From Fidelibacterota bacterium (GTDB lineage Bacteria > Fidelibacterota > Marinisomatia > SCGC-AAA003-L08 > JACNLC01), in the NCBI GenBank assembly GCA_014381725.1, contig JACNLC010000055.1:1-64000 (forward strand): a stretch of 64,000 nt of DNA, written 5' to 3'. Numbering within the stretch: the first letter of the stretch is position 1; every line of letters starts with the position of its first letter. The translations under genes were made by a program, and so were the position numbers. Shown piece after piece: positions 25,601 to 34,101 of this stretch. The notes under the pieces were generated by a model that was given only the letters and a program-made list of their open reading frames with translations, had not been told where the DNA came from and made no database searches.

Positions 25601-26161
25601 TGATAATTGTTCAATTTTCATCACTTCATGAGAAGTCCTGAATCCATCGAAAAAATGTAGAAATGGAACACGCGATTCTAATGTTGCAGCTTGAGAAATA
25701 AGAGCCATATCCATAACTTCTTGTACACTATTTGAAGCTAAAAGTGCAAATCCAGTTTGGCGAGTTGACATTACATCTGAATGATCGCCAAAAATTGATA
25801 ATGCGTGAGTTGCAATTGTTCTAGCTGAAACATGGAATACTGTAGAGGTAAGTTCACCTGCTATTTTGTACATATTTGGAATCATCAAAAGAAGCCCTTG
25901 TGATGCCGTAAATGTAGTTGTTAATGCACCAGTTTGAAGTGCACCATGTACAGCACCAGCAGCTCCACCTTCACTTTGCATTTCCATAACATCTGGAACA
26001 GTTCCCCAAATATTTTTTACATTATTAGATGACCAAGTATCTGCCCATTCGCCCATTGCAGACGATGGCGTAATTGGGTAAATAGCACAGACTTCATTTG
26101 TTTTGTGTGCGATGTATGCAGCAGCTTCATTTCCATCAATTGTTACAGTTTTTCTGTTCAT
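22601..26161 (-). CDS. nifJ: Pyruvate:ferredoxin (flavodoxin) oxidoreductase, single-chain
   Basis: A 1186-residue homodimeric-type PFOR. In order: the pyrimidine-binding domain (AAYIAHKTNEVCAIYPITPSS near residue 15, TASQGLLLMIPNMYK), the transketolase C-like domain (about 260-400), the gamma-type domain (about 420-640), a ferredoxin domain with CIQCNKCAFVCPH and CTGCEICVDVCP (about 695-765), and the TPP domain with FSGACSGCGETPY, GDGWAFDIGFGG and TEVYSNTGGQASKATP. It links pyruvate and acetyl-CoA through ferredoxin, in either direction. AAAGGA precedes the ATG. It stands as its own unit downstream of the LIM-peptidase gene. Confidence 0.96.
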   Translation of the reverse strand: MNRKTVTIDGNEAAAYIAHKTNEVCAIYPITPSSAMGEWADTWSSNNVKNIWGTVPDVMEMQSEGGAAGAVHGALQTGALTTTFTASQGLLLMIPNMYKIAGELTSTVFHVSARTIATHALSIFGDHSDVMSTRQTGFALLASNSVQEVMDMALISQAATLESRVPFLHFFDGFRTSHEVMKIEQLSDDDIKTMIDDNLVKAHRGRALNPNNPVLRGTAQNPDVFFQVREAANSYYADTPEIVQNVMNKFAKLVGRQYHLFDYVGSPTADRVIVIMASGAETVHETVDFMNETDENVGVLKVRLFRPFSTKHLINALPNNVKNIAVLDRTKEPGSIGEPLYQDVLTALIEEDNQGNLNLDSMPKVIGGRYGLSSKEFTPAMVKAVFDELKKETPKNHFTVGINDDVSHTSIEYEPNYTPSREKMFRGMFYGLGADGTVGANKNSIKIIGEETDNFAQGYFVYDSKKSGSITISHLRFGSEEIKSTYLIGKANFVACHNFEFLKSLDVLKNAVDGATFLVNSPYPSNEVWNHFPRNVQKQILNKNLKVYSINALKVAGETGMGVRINTIMQTCFFAISGILPRDEAIAKIKQYIKKTYGTKGENIVQKNFNAVDESLANLDEVIIPETSTGKEYSSEIVPAHAPDFVRNVTAKIIAGEGDDLPVSAFPDDGTWPTATTQFEKRNIASEIPVWNPDICIQCNKCAFVCPHAVIRPKIYDNTLLSEAPITFKSVKAKGKEYSENDVYTLQVAAEDCTGCEICVDVCPVKDKSDNTKRAINMESQIPLRESERDNWDFFLTLPEIKRESVKQKTVKGSQLLQPLFEFSGACSGCGETPYVKLASQLFGDRMIIANATGCSSIYGGNLPTTPWAINNDKRGPAWSNSLFEDNAEFGLGFRLTIDKHLVHAKEMLVELKSEIGSDLVDQILNADQTNEPGIFEQRIRVEKLNEILSGLKSNRAKLLLSISDNLVKKSVWIMGGDGWAFDIGFGGLDHVFASGKNVNILVLDTEVYSNTGGQASKATPIGAIAKFAASGKGTSKKDLGMIAMSYGDVYVANVAMGSNDAQTVKAFMEAEAHDGPSLIIAYSHCIAHGIDMAKGLQQQKSAVDSGHLILYRYNPALATEGKNPLSLDSKPPKIHIKDFLYNENRFKMLTKLMPDRAEKLLQEADKNAKMQYEHYKKLAELDIEK

Positions 26162-26356
26162 TTTCTATGTTCCTTTGTTTGACAAATAATTATATATTCC
26201 AATTTGGTAAAAACCGTTATAAAACTAGCCGAGTAATATACTATGTATTTCTCTGCATAAAATAATATTGTTTAGAGATATTAATCTTCTTCTAATTGTA
26301 AAGTAATTTCAGCAAATAGAATTCCTTGAAGCCGTTGATAATTGCAGAATATGTAT

Positions 26357-27313
26357 TTAGTTCAAAATACTATTTATCAGTTTTCTCCAACCTAAATCAG
26401 AAAGTCTGTTTTTCATGATCCGATAACTTTTACCATAGTCAGGAGATGGATCTTGCATCATATTTTCAAGTTGAATTTTAGAGAACTGAGTATCATAATA
26501 TTCATAAATAATCATTGACCCAAGATTGCATACGCCTTCAACTAAAGATGAGTGCATTTGTATAGCATTATCTTGTATCCAAATATGTAAATACTCATGG
26601 GATAACACTGCTTCAAATTCAATTTTCGGGAGTCCAAACAAAATATAAATTGTGTAGTTTATATTAACGACTATATCGTTCAAATATTCAATTTCAATGT
26701 GAGTAAATCCTTTTAATTCAGTATGATGTAATTCTCCAGATTTTTTAGATAATTGATGTTGATCAACTAAAAGTATTTTAATATCTTTAGGTAAATCCAA
26801 AAACCCTTTATCTGATAATTGCTGAATTACAAAATTCCTTGAACTACTGATTGAGCTTTCAGTTTCAGTCATTGTCGCTGCACATGGAGTGCAAATGTAT
26901 CTTCCATCGTTAAACTGAAAACCTCCTTTTGTGATATTAGCTGAAATTAACCTTCCACAAGAATTACAGAAATTCCCTTCAGATTCGTGTTTTGAATGAT
27001 ATTTGTTTCCCCAAGCATCCTCAAAATATTTGTGTTCAATAGGAAGTAAACATACATCACATTTTGACAAAATATTATTCTTGTAGCAAGATTCGTGGTA
27101 ATTCTTATCTTCATAGAAAGTATATTTTGAAGTTATTGGATTGTTACAAAAGCCACAAATAAAACACAGAGGATGAGCTTTGTTATTTTCAATTTGCACA
27201 TATTCATCAGTAATCTTGGTTTTACAAATATAGCAATTCAGTTCTTTCCCATAACAATAAGTTGAACTTATAAAATTTACTATAAGTAAGAATAGTATAG
27301 TTTTTTGTTTCAT
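26357..27313 (-). CDS. Secreted LIM-domain protein with DA1-like zinc peptidase domain
   Basis: A 318-residue protein with a signal peptide (residues 1-20, MKQK then a hydrophobic run). Residues 27-76 form a textbook LIM zinc finger: Cys27, Cys30, His47, Cys50, Cys53, Cys56, His73, Cys76. A second LIM-like unit follows (Cys85, Cys88 and later CNSCG, CTPC). The C-terminal part has SHEYLHIW, an HExxH zinc-peptidase motif, then LVEGVCNL and the DPSPDYGKSYR signature of plant DA1-type peptidases. LIM domains are typical of eukaryotes and rare in bacteria. The likely function is a periplasmic or secreted peptidase. It diverges from the pfp gene, with an 11-bp inverted repeat between them. Confidence 0.8.
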   Translation of the reverse strand: MKQKTILFLLIVNFISSTYCYGKELNCYICKTKITDEYVQIENNKAHPLCFICGFCNNPITSKYTFYEDKNYHESCYKNNILSKCDVCLLPIEHKYFEDAWGNKYHSKHESEGNFCNSCGRLISANITKGGFQFNDGRYICTPCAATMTETESSISSSRNFVIQQLSDKGFLDLPKDIKILLVDQHQLSKKSGELHHTELKGFTHIEIEYLNDIVVNINYTIYILFGLPKIEFEAVLSHEYLHIWIQDNAIQMHSSLVEGVCNLGSMIIYEYYDTQFSKIQLENMMQDPSPDYGKSYRIMKNRLSDLGWRKLINSILN

Positions 27314-27315
27314 AA

Positions 27316-27355
27316 ATTGTAAATTTCATTTATAAAAGTTTCCTAAATTTACAAT
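27316..27355. promoter_or_regulatory. 11-bp inverted repeat in the divergent LIM-peptidase/pfp promoter region
   Basis: ATTGTAAATTT (27316-27326) and AAATTTACAAT (27345-27355) are exact reverse complements with an 18-base spacer. The left arm begins 3 bases upstream of the LIM-peptidase start; the right arm is about 48 bases upstream of the pfp start. Confidence 0.45.
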
Positions 27356-27402
27356 AAGTGAAGCAATATGATTTCAATCAAATCAATGAGGTTTAAAATA
27401 TT

Positions 27403-28599
27403 ATGAAAATAGGAATTCTAACTGCTGGAGGAATTGCTCCTTGTCTATCAGCTTCAGTTGGTAGATTAATTAAACAATATACAGAATTGTTTCCCAAAGT
27501 AGAAATTATTGGTTATTTGCACGGATATAAAGGGCTATTGCAAGGAAATTCAATAGAAATAACTAATTCTGTAAGAGACAATGCAGAATTACTTTATGAG
27601 TTTGGAGGAAGTCCGTTTGGAAATAGTCGTGTAAAATTAACAAATATCGAGAATTGTGTAAAAATGGGATATATTTCCAAAGGGCAAAATCCTCTTCAAG
27701 TTGCATCTGAACAATTGAAGAATGATGGGATTACGATATTACACACTATTGGTGGAGATGATACAAATACTTCAGCTGGAGATTTATCAACACATCTATC
27801 TCAACATGATTATTCGCTCACAGTAGTAGGTATACCTAAAACTGTTGATAATGATGTATATCCTATTCAGCAAACTCTTGGTGCTTGGACTGCATCTGAA
27901 CAAGGCGCCATTTTCTTTGAAAATGTAGTTAATGAAAATACTACTAGTTCAAGACAATTGATAATCCACGAAGTAATGGGTCGCAATTGTGGCTGGTTAA
28001 CTGCAGAAACTGCTCGTGAATATAGAAACAGGTTATCTAAAAAATCATTTCTTCCTGATATTTTAGTAGAAAAATCTCGATGGGATATTGATGCAGTATA
28101 TATTCCTGAAATGGAAATTAATCTAAAAGAAGAAGCTAAAAGATTAAAACAACTAATGAACGAGAAAGACTGCGTTAATATATTTTTAAGCGAAGGAGCT
28201 GGTCTTGAGAGTATAGTAACCGAAATGGAAGCTAATGGCGATGAAGTAAAAAGAGATGCATTTGGGCATGTGCGTTTGGACGAGATAAATCCTGGACAAT
28301 GGTTTGCAAAACAATTTGCAGGAATGCTCAATGCTGACAAAGTCCTCGTGCAGAAAAGTGGCTATTTTGCTAGGTCATCTGCTCCAAACAGTAAAGACCT
28401 AAATCTTATAAAGGAAACAGCAGATATGGCTGTGGTATGCGCCACAAACGGAGAAAATGGAGTCATTGGTCTTGACGAAAATAACAGTGGGAAATTGAGT
28501 TGTATTGATTTTTCACGAATTAAAGGTGGAAAACCATTTGATTTCAATCAACAATGGTTTACGAATTTGTTAAAAGAAATTGGACAAATAGATAAGTGA
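27403..28599 (+). CDS. pfp: Pyrophosphate-dependent phosphofructokinase
   Basis: A 398-residue PFK-family enzyme. The motif TIGGDDTNTSA near residue 125 has Asp where ATP enzymes have Gly (GGDG), and PKTVDND near residue 146 has Lys; this pair marks pyrophosphate use. The sugar-phosphate site shows MGRNCGWLTAETA. It makes fructose 1,6-bisphosphate from fructose 6-phosphate and PPi, and being reversible it also works in gluconeogenesis. The fructose-bisphosphate aldolase gene follows after 36 bases, forming a two-gene glycolytic unit. Phosphoryl donor is assigned from the motif, not measured. Confidence 0.88.
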   Translation: MKIGILTAGGIAPCLSASVGRLIKQYTELFPKVEIIGYLHGYKGLLQGNSIEITNSVRDNAELLYEFGGSPFGNSRVKLTNIENCVKMGYISKGQNPLQVASEQLKNDGITILHTIGGDDTNTSAGDLSTHLSQHDYSLTVVGIPKTVDNDVYPIQQTLGAWTASEQGAIFFENVVNENTTSSRQLIIHEVMGRNCGWLTAETAREYRNRLSKKSFLPDILVEKSRWDIDAVYIPEMEINLKEEAKRLKQLMNEKDCVNIFLSEGAGLESIVTEMEANGDEVKRDAFGHVRLDEINPGQWFAKQFAGMLNADKVLVQKSGYFARSSAPNSKDLNLIKETADMAVVCATNGENGVIGLDENNSGKLSCIDFSRIKGGKPFDFNQQWFTNLLKEIGQIDK

Positions 28600-28635
28600 A
28601 AAGTAATTGCAAATGATCAACGGAAAGGATAAATA

Positions 28636-29631
28636 ATGTCAGTACATTACAAAGAATTAGGGCTAGTTAATACAAAAGAAATGTTTGAAAGAGCTATGGC
28701 GAACGGATTCGCTGTGCCTGGGTATAACTTCAATAATATGGAGCAGTTACAGGCAATAATTCAAGCTTGTGTTGAAACAGGTTCTCCAGTAATCTTGCAA
28801 GTTTCAGCCGGTGCAAGAAAATATGCAAATCAGACTCTTCTTCGCTATATGGCTCAGGGTGCTGTGGAATATGCAAAAGAACTAGGTAAAGCAATTCCAA
28901 TTGCACTGCATTTGGATCACGGGAATTCTTTTGAGTTGTGCAAAAGTTGTATTGATATGGGATTCTCATCAGTAATGATTGATGCATCTCAGCATCCATT
29001 TGACAAGAACATCGAAATTACAAAAGAAGTTGTTGAGTATGCTCATAAACTTGATGTAAGCGTGGAAGCAGAGCTTGGTATTCTTGCCGGTATTGAAGAC
29101 GATGTAGTTGCAGAAAAGTCCACTTACACCAAGCCAGAAGAAGTAATTGAATTTGCAGAACGAACCGGTTGCGATTCTCTTGCCATCTCAATTGGTACTT
29201 CTCACGGTGCGTTCAAATTTACTCCTGAACAATGCACACTTAATGAAAATGGAGAACTAATTCCACCTCCACTAAAATTTGATGTTCTAGATGCTGTTGA
29301 AGAAAAATTACCGGGTTTCCCAATAGTGTTGCATGGATCATCGTCTGTCCCGCAGGATTTGATTACGACAATTAACAATCACGGTGGAGCTTTACAGGAT
29401 GCTATTGGAATTCCAGAAGATCAGCTTAGGCAAGCATCAAAATCTGCAGTTTGTAAAATTAATATAGATTCAGATGGAAGATTAGCAATGACATCTGCAA
29501 TCCGTGAGACCCTCGATGAACAACAAGAAGTCTTTGACCCACGAAAATTTTTCGGACCTGCTCGTGATGCTCTAAAAATATTGTATATGCGAAAAAATAG
29601 AGAAGTGCTAGGAAGTGCTGATAGATATTAG
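28636..29631 (+). CDS. fba: Fructose-bisphosphate aldolase, class II
   Basis: A 331-residue zinc-dependent aldolase. It has VPGYNFNNMEQLQA near residue 28, the zinc site HLDHGNSFE near residue 93, the Glu of VEAELGILAGIED, SIGTSHGAFKF and VLHGSSSVP with a zinc His. It cleaves fructose 1,6-bisphosphate into glyceraldehyde 3-phosphate and dihydroxyacetone phosphate. GGAAAGGA precedes the ATG. It is the product-consuming partner of the PPi-PFK just upstream. The 158-base gap after it holds only low-complexity, G/T-rich sequence. Confidence 0.93.
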   Translation: MSVHYKELGLVNTKEMFERAMANGFAVPGYNFNNMEQLQAIIQACVETGSPVILQVSAGARKYANQTLLRYMAQGAVEYAKELGKAIPIALHLDHGNSFELCKSCIDMGFSSVMIDASQHPFDKNIEITKEVVEYAHKLDVSVEAELGILAGIEDDVVAEKSTYTKPEEVIEFAERTGCDSLAISIGTSHGAFKFTPEQCTLNENGELIPPPLKFDVLDAVEEKLPGFPIVLHGSSSVPQDLITTINNHGGALQDAIGIPEDQLRQASKSAVCKINIDSDGRLAMTSAIRETLDEQQEVFDPRKFFGPARDALKILYMRKNREVLGSADRY

Positions 29632-29789
29632 TGATTGAGAAATGAGAACAAGGCACTTGCTTGGTCTTTGCAATCTGTGGTTAACAGGAAGGCAATCTTT
29701 GAACTTGGATCTTTGATGTTTGTTGTTAGAGATTGTTTGTTGGATTTTGGTTTAGTAAATTCGGTGTGTTCGTTGTGAAAGATTTTAAA

Positions 29790-31019
29790 CTATAATTCAT
29801 CCTTTAAATATAGTTGGACTTGTTCGATTCGTCTAGCTGATGCTTTCTTAATGATGACTTGTCCAATATTCAAAAATAAATGTTCACCTTTATTCGGAAT
29901 TCGACCTAGTTCGTTAATCAAATATCCTGCTAGTGTTTCATAATCTCCATCTGGGATTATGTTACCGTGTAAATCATTGAATGCGTCACATTCAATTTTT
30001 GCGTTAGCGATAATTGATCCATCATCTAGAACTTCAGTTTTGTAATCGTCAGATTCATCCGAATCAAACTCATCTTCAAATTCACCGAAGAGTTCTTCAA
30101 ATAAATCTTCAGCAGTAACAAGTCCTGCAGTACCGCCGTGTTCATCCAAAACTATTGCTAAAGCGTGGTGAGCAGTTTGAAATTTCATCAAAGTATCTTT
30201 AGCAGATTTTGTATAGGGGATGTAGGGTACTGGGTGAATAATATCCTTTATATTTTTGGGGGATTTAAATAAATCATATAGATAGATTATTCCTGTAATA
30301 TTGTCAATATCACCATTGTAAACTGGAATTTTGGAATGGCCAGAATCTATTATTTTGTGAAGGATATCTTTCAAAGAATCATTATTAGAAACTGCAGATA
30401 TTTCAGTCCTCGGAGTCATAGCATCTGAAACTGTACTTTCGCTAAATTCGAATACATTTGAAATCAATTCTCGTTGGTCTTCTTCCATAGCTTCAGGTAG
30501 AACATCAGCTTGTTCATACAAATTTTGTAAATCATCTCGTTCTTGTTCTTGCGAAACTGTAGTTTTAGTTGGTGTTTCCGCTATTTTCATCCAGCCAGCT
30601 TTTTTTAGTAAAAAGTTTATTGGATAAAATATTATACCAAAAAAATACAAACCTGGTGATAGAATTAAGAGAGATATATTGGAAAATTCTCTTACAATAC
30701 TCTTTGGAAGTATTTCACCAACCAACAGAATAATAAGAGAAATAATGGATATAATCACTATTGGATGAAGATTCCATTCAAGTAAGAAAACTGTACCAAA
30801 AGATGTAGCAATAATATTAGATATATTTGTGCCAATAAGAATAGTAATAAGATACTCTTCTTTGTTTAGCAATGTTGAAAACGCTAATCGAGCACTTCGT
30901 TTTTTTTGCTTTATCCATACTTTCATCTGTAACTTATTAGCGGATATTAAAGCAATTTCCGCTGCAGTAAAGAGAATAGATAGGATAAGCCCTAAAAGAG
31001 CTAAATTTAAAGGTAGCAT
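29790..31019 (-). CDS. CorC/HlyC-family membrane protein (CNNM and CBS domains)
   Basis: A 409-residue protein. The N-terminal CNNM (DUF21) domain has about four hydrophobic segments (LPLNLALLGLILSILFTAAEIALIS at the start). Two CBS domains follow (about 195-320: MTPRTEISAV, GIIYLYDLF, LDEHGGTAGLVTAEDLFEELFGE), then a CorC_HlyC domain (about 330-409). Family members are tied to magnesium or cobalt export. I start it at 31019 (MLPLNL), since the longer frame to 31079 adds a polar stretch before the first helix and would overlap murQ. It diverges from murQ, so the two share a short promoter region. Confidence 0.87.
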   Translation of the reverse strand: MLPLNLALLGLILSILFTAAEIALISANKLQMKVWIKQKKRSARLAFSTLLNKEEYLITILIGTNISNIIATSFGTVFLLEWNLHPIVIISIISLIILLVGEILPKSIVREFSNISLLILSPGLYFFGIIFYPINFLLKKAGWMKIAETPTKTTVSQEQERDDLQNLYEQADVLPEAMEEDQRELISNVFEFSESTVSDAMTPRTEISAVSNNDSLKDILHKIIDSGHSKIPVYNGDIDNITGIIYLYDLFKSPKNIKDIIHPVPYIPYTKSAKDTLMKFQTAHHALAIVLDEHGGTAGLVTAEDLFEELFGEFEDEFDSDESDDYKTEVLDDGSIIANAKIECDAFNDLHGNIIPDGDYETLAGYLINELGRIPNKGEHLFLNIGQVIIKKASARRIEQVQLYLKDEL

Positions 31020-31066
31020 AATATGAAAATTGCACTCATTTGTATAGGTAAAATTAGAAAGATTTA

Positions 31067-31969
31067 ATGAACATTTCAAAGATTAAGATTACAAATAAAA
31101 TTACAGAACAACAAAATCCAAATAGCATCAATCTTGATAATCTCTCGATTAATGAAGTTATAAAATTGATAAATGAAGAAGATAAAAGTGTAGCTTTTTC
31201 TGTGGAAAAAGTTCTACCTCAAGTAACTGAACTTATAGAAAAAGTGATTATTTGTTTACAAAATAATGGACGACTATTTTATATTGGCTCAGGAACGAGT
31301 GGGAGATTGGGAGTTTTAGACGCATCTGAATGCCCGCCGACATTTTCTACAAACCCTGAGATGGTTCAGGGAATTATTGCCGGTGGATATGGTGCTTTAG
31401 TTAAATCTATTGAAGGTGCAGAGGATAATCCTAAAGACGGAGCTAGAACGATTGTAAACAACAAAATTACTGAAAACGATGTAGTTATTGGAATTACAGC
31501 TAGTAGTAACACTCCATTTGTTATCGGCGCCCTAGAACAAGCAAAACAGTTTAATGCTGTTACAGGACTAATTATTTGCAATAAACCACCTAAACTTGAT
31601 TTTGTGGATGTAGTAATTCCAGTAATTGCTGGTCCAGAAGTAGTAACTGGCTCAACTCGCATGAAAGCTGGAACTGCAACTAAAATGATTCTAAATATGA
31701 TAACCACAACTACAATGGTAAAATTGAATAAAACTTATGGCAATTTAATGGTAGATTTGAAAGCATCTAATAATAAGTTATGGGAGAGAGGGACAAGAAT
31801 TATTTCTTATCTAACCGGTTTACCTCCAGATGAAGCTCTAAAATTTCTCAAAGAAGCCAATGGAGAAGTCAAAACAGCGATTGTTATGAGTAAACTACAA
31901 ACTAACTACAATAAAGCAAAGCAATTACTTGATAACGCTCAGGGAAGTTTGAGAAAAGTTATTGACTAA
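31067..31969 (+). CDS. murQ: N-acetylmuramic acid 6-phosphate etherase
   Basis: A 300-residue SIS-domain enzyme. Motifs are GRLFYIGSGTSGRLGVLDASECPPTF near residue 67, IAGGYGAL, SIEGAEDN with the catalytic Glu region, GITASSNTPFV and EVVTGSTRMKAGTATK. It converts MurNAc 6-phosphate to GlcNAc 6-phosphate and D-lactate in cell-wall recycling. No other muropeptide-recycling genes (anmK, nagA) are next to it here. The 205-base region after it shows AATCCC...GGGATT, a weak hairpin only. Confidence 0.92.
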   Translation: MNISKIKITNKITEQQNPNSINLDNLSINEVIKLINEEDKSVAFSVEKVLPQVTELIEKVIICLQNNGRLFYIGSGTSGRLGVLDASECPPTFSTNPEMVQGIIAGGYGALVKSIEGAEDNPKDGARTIVNNKITENDVVIGITASSNTPFVIGALEQAKQFNAVTGLIICNKPPKLDFVDVVIPVIAGPEVVTGSTRMKAGTATKMILNMITTTTMVKLNKTYGNLMVDLKASNNKLWERGTRIISYLTGLPPDEALKFLKEANGEVKTAIVMSKLQTNYNKAKQLLDNAQGSLRKVID

Positions 31970-32174
31970 AAAAATATTAGATAGGATTTGATCTTCCTAC
32001 AAAAAAACGAAATTTGATTTTCGAAGTAGAAAACAAAATTACTAATCCCAACTTTCAAATCGGGGATTTTACTTGAAAGAAAAATGTAATTATTCCAATT
32101 AACAAACATTATTGTTGTTAAGCTGTTCTTTTTCCGTTAGATAGTGTTCATCAAACAGCATTAAATTCGCTCCC

Positions 32175-33980
32175 ATGAAAAATGACCACATTCGCAATTT
32201 TTGTATTGTAGCGCATATTGACCACGGTAAATCCACTTTAGCGGATAGATTACTGGAAATGACGCACACTCTTTCTAAATCCGAAATGCAAAACCAAGTG
32301 CTAGATGATATGGATTTAGAAAGAGAAAGAGGAATTACTATCAAATCTCACCCGATACAGATGAAATATCAACATTCAGATGGAAAAGAATATGTGCTTA
32401 ATCTTATTGATACTCCCGGTCATGTTGATTTTACTTATGAAGTATCTCGCAGTCTTGCAGCATGCGAAGGTGCACTATTATTGGTTGACGCTGCACAAGG
32501 TGTGGAAGCTCAAACAGTAAGTAATGCGTATTTGGCGATTGATGCAGGACTTGAAGTTATTCCTGTAATCAATAAGATTGATATGCTAAATGCTGATGTA
32601 CATTCTGCTGTTGAACAAATATGCGAACTGCTTGGATGTGACGAAGAACAAGTAATAAAAATTAGTGCAAGAGATGGAACAGGTGTTCAGGGGATTCTCG
32701 ATTCGGTTATCGAAAATATACCAGCTCCTAGAGAATCTGAAACTAAGGAAACTCGTGCTTTGATATTCGATTCTATATTTGACCAGTTTCGTGGAGTGGT
32801 TCCATATATTCGAGTTTTTGATGGTTCCATTGAAAAAGGAATGACAGCTCGTTATTGTGCAAATAATGAAATATCTCACGAAATTTCTGAAGTAGGAATT
32901 TTGAAACTCAATAGAAAACCTGTAAAACGACTAAACGCTGGTGAAGTTGGATATATCATAACCAATATCAAAGATGTGCAAAAAGTGAATGTGGGAGACA
33001 CTCTCACTACAAAAGAAAACAAAGCATCTAATCCGCTTGAAGGATATCGCCCAATAAAACCAATGGTGTTTGCTGGAATGTATCCAGTTGACACAAATGA
33101 CTATGAAGATTTACGAACTAGTCTTGAAAAATTAAGATTAAATGATTCAGCATTATCCTATGAACCAAATACATCAACTGCACTTGGTTTTGGATTTAGA
33201 GTTGGATTCCTAGGACCTCTGCATATGGAAATTGTTCACGAACGGCTGGAGCGAGAGTTTGGAATGAACTTGATAACAACATCACCGAATGTTAGATATA
33301 AGGTCGATATGAAAAACGGTGAGACCATCAGAGTCAGTAATCCTACTGATATGCCTGGAGTTGGTGAAATTGAGGATACATTAGAACCTTATATTCACGC
33401 AGAAATTATCACACCATCTGAGTATATAGGTTCAATTATGAAACTTTGCATTGATAAACGAGGTGAGTATAAATCTACAAATTATCTTACACAGACAAAA
33501 GTCCAAATGATTTTCGAAATGCCATTGGGTGAAGTTATTTACGAATTCTTCGAAAAGCTAAAATCAATCTCTCGTGGTTATGCATCTTTCGATTACGAAA
33601 TTATTGAAGACCGACAAGGAGATTTACAAAAACTTGATGTTCTGATTAACGGTGAAGTTGTTGATGCTTTGAGCTTGATTGTTCATCAAGACAATGCTTA
33701 TAAACAGGGATCAGCTTTATGCAAAAAATTGAAAGAAGTAATACATCGCCAACAATTTGAAATCCCAATTCAGGCAGCTGTTGGACATAAAGTCATTGCT
33801 CGCCAAACGGTTAAAGCTCTTCGGAAAAATGTAACTGCGAAATGTTATGGAGGAGATATTACTAGAAAACGAAAACTTCTAGAAAAACAAAAGAAGGGTA
33901 AGAAACGGATGAAACAAATCGGAACCGTTGAACTTCCTCAAGAAGCATTTTTAGCAGTCCTGAAAATTGATACAGATTAG
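32175..33980 (+). CDS. lepA: Elongation factor 4 (LepA GTPase)
   Basis: A 601-residue translational GTPase. G1 is AHIDHGKST near residue 13, the switch region has RERGITIK, G3 is DTPGHVDF, and G4 is NKIDM. Domains II-V follow in the LepA order, with the LepA-specific C-terminus (KCYGGDITRKRKLLEKQKKGKKRMK). It binds ribosomes and helps in initiation or back-translocation under stress. The start agrees with the family N-terminus (RNFCIVAHIDHGK). Confidence 0.97.
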   Translation: MKNDHIRNFCIVAHIDHGKSTLADRLLEMTHTLSKSEMQNQVLDDMDLERERGITIKSHPIQMKYQHSDGKEYVLNLIDTPGHVDFTYEVSRSLAACEGALLLVDAAQGVEAQTVSNAYLAIDAGLEVIPVINKIDMLNADVHSAVEQICELLGCDEEQVIKISARDGTGVQGILDSVIENIPAPRESETKETRALIFDSIFDQFRGVVPYIRVFDGSIEKGMTARYCANNEISHEISEVGILKLNRKPVKRLNAGEVGYIITNIKDVQKVNVGDTLTTKENKASNPLEGYRPIKPMVFAGMYPVDTNDYEDLRTSLEKLRLNDSALSYEPNTSTALGFGFRVGFLGPLHMEIVHERLEREFGMNLITTSPNVRYKVDMKNGETIRVSNPTDMPGVGEIEDTLEPYIHAEIITPSEYIGSIMKLCIDKRGEYKSTNYLTQTKVQMIFEMPLGEVIYEFFEKLKSISRGYASFDYEIIEDRQGDLQKLDVLINGEVVDALSLIVHQDNAYKQGSALCKKLKEVIHRQQFEIPIQAAVGHKVIARQTVKALRKNVTAKCYGGDITRKRKLLEKQKKGKKRMKQIGTVELPQEAFLAVLKIDTD

Positions 33981-34101
33981 ATGGAGTAGTGGAGAAGAGG
34001 ATCTGGTAGGAGATTTTTTGAGATTTATGTGTTTTCTGAATAATAAAATCCAAATATTTATTTTCTAGTTTCTAATACAAATATGCTATTAAACAAATAA
34101 A

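Noticed and set aside
32070-32100. Terminator after murQ
   Set aside because: AATCCC and GGGATT can pair, but the loop is long and no T-tract follows.
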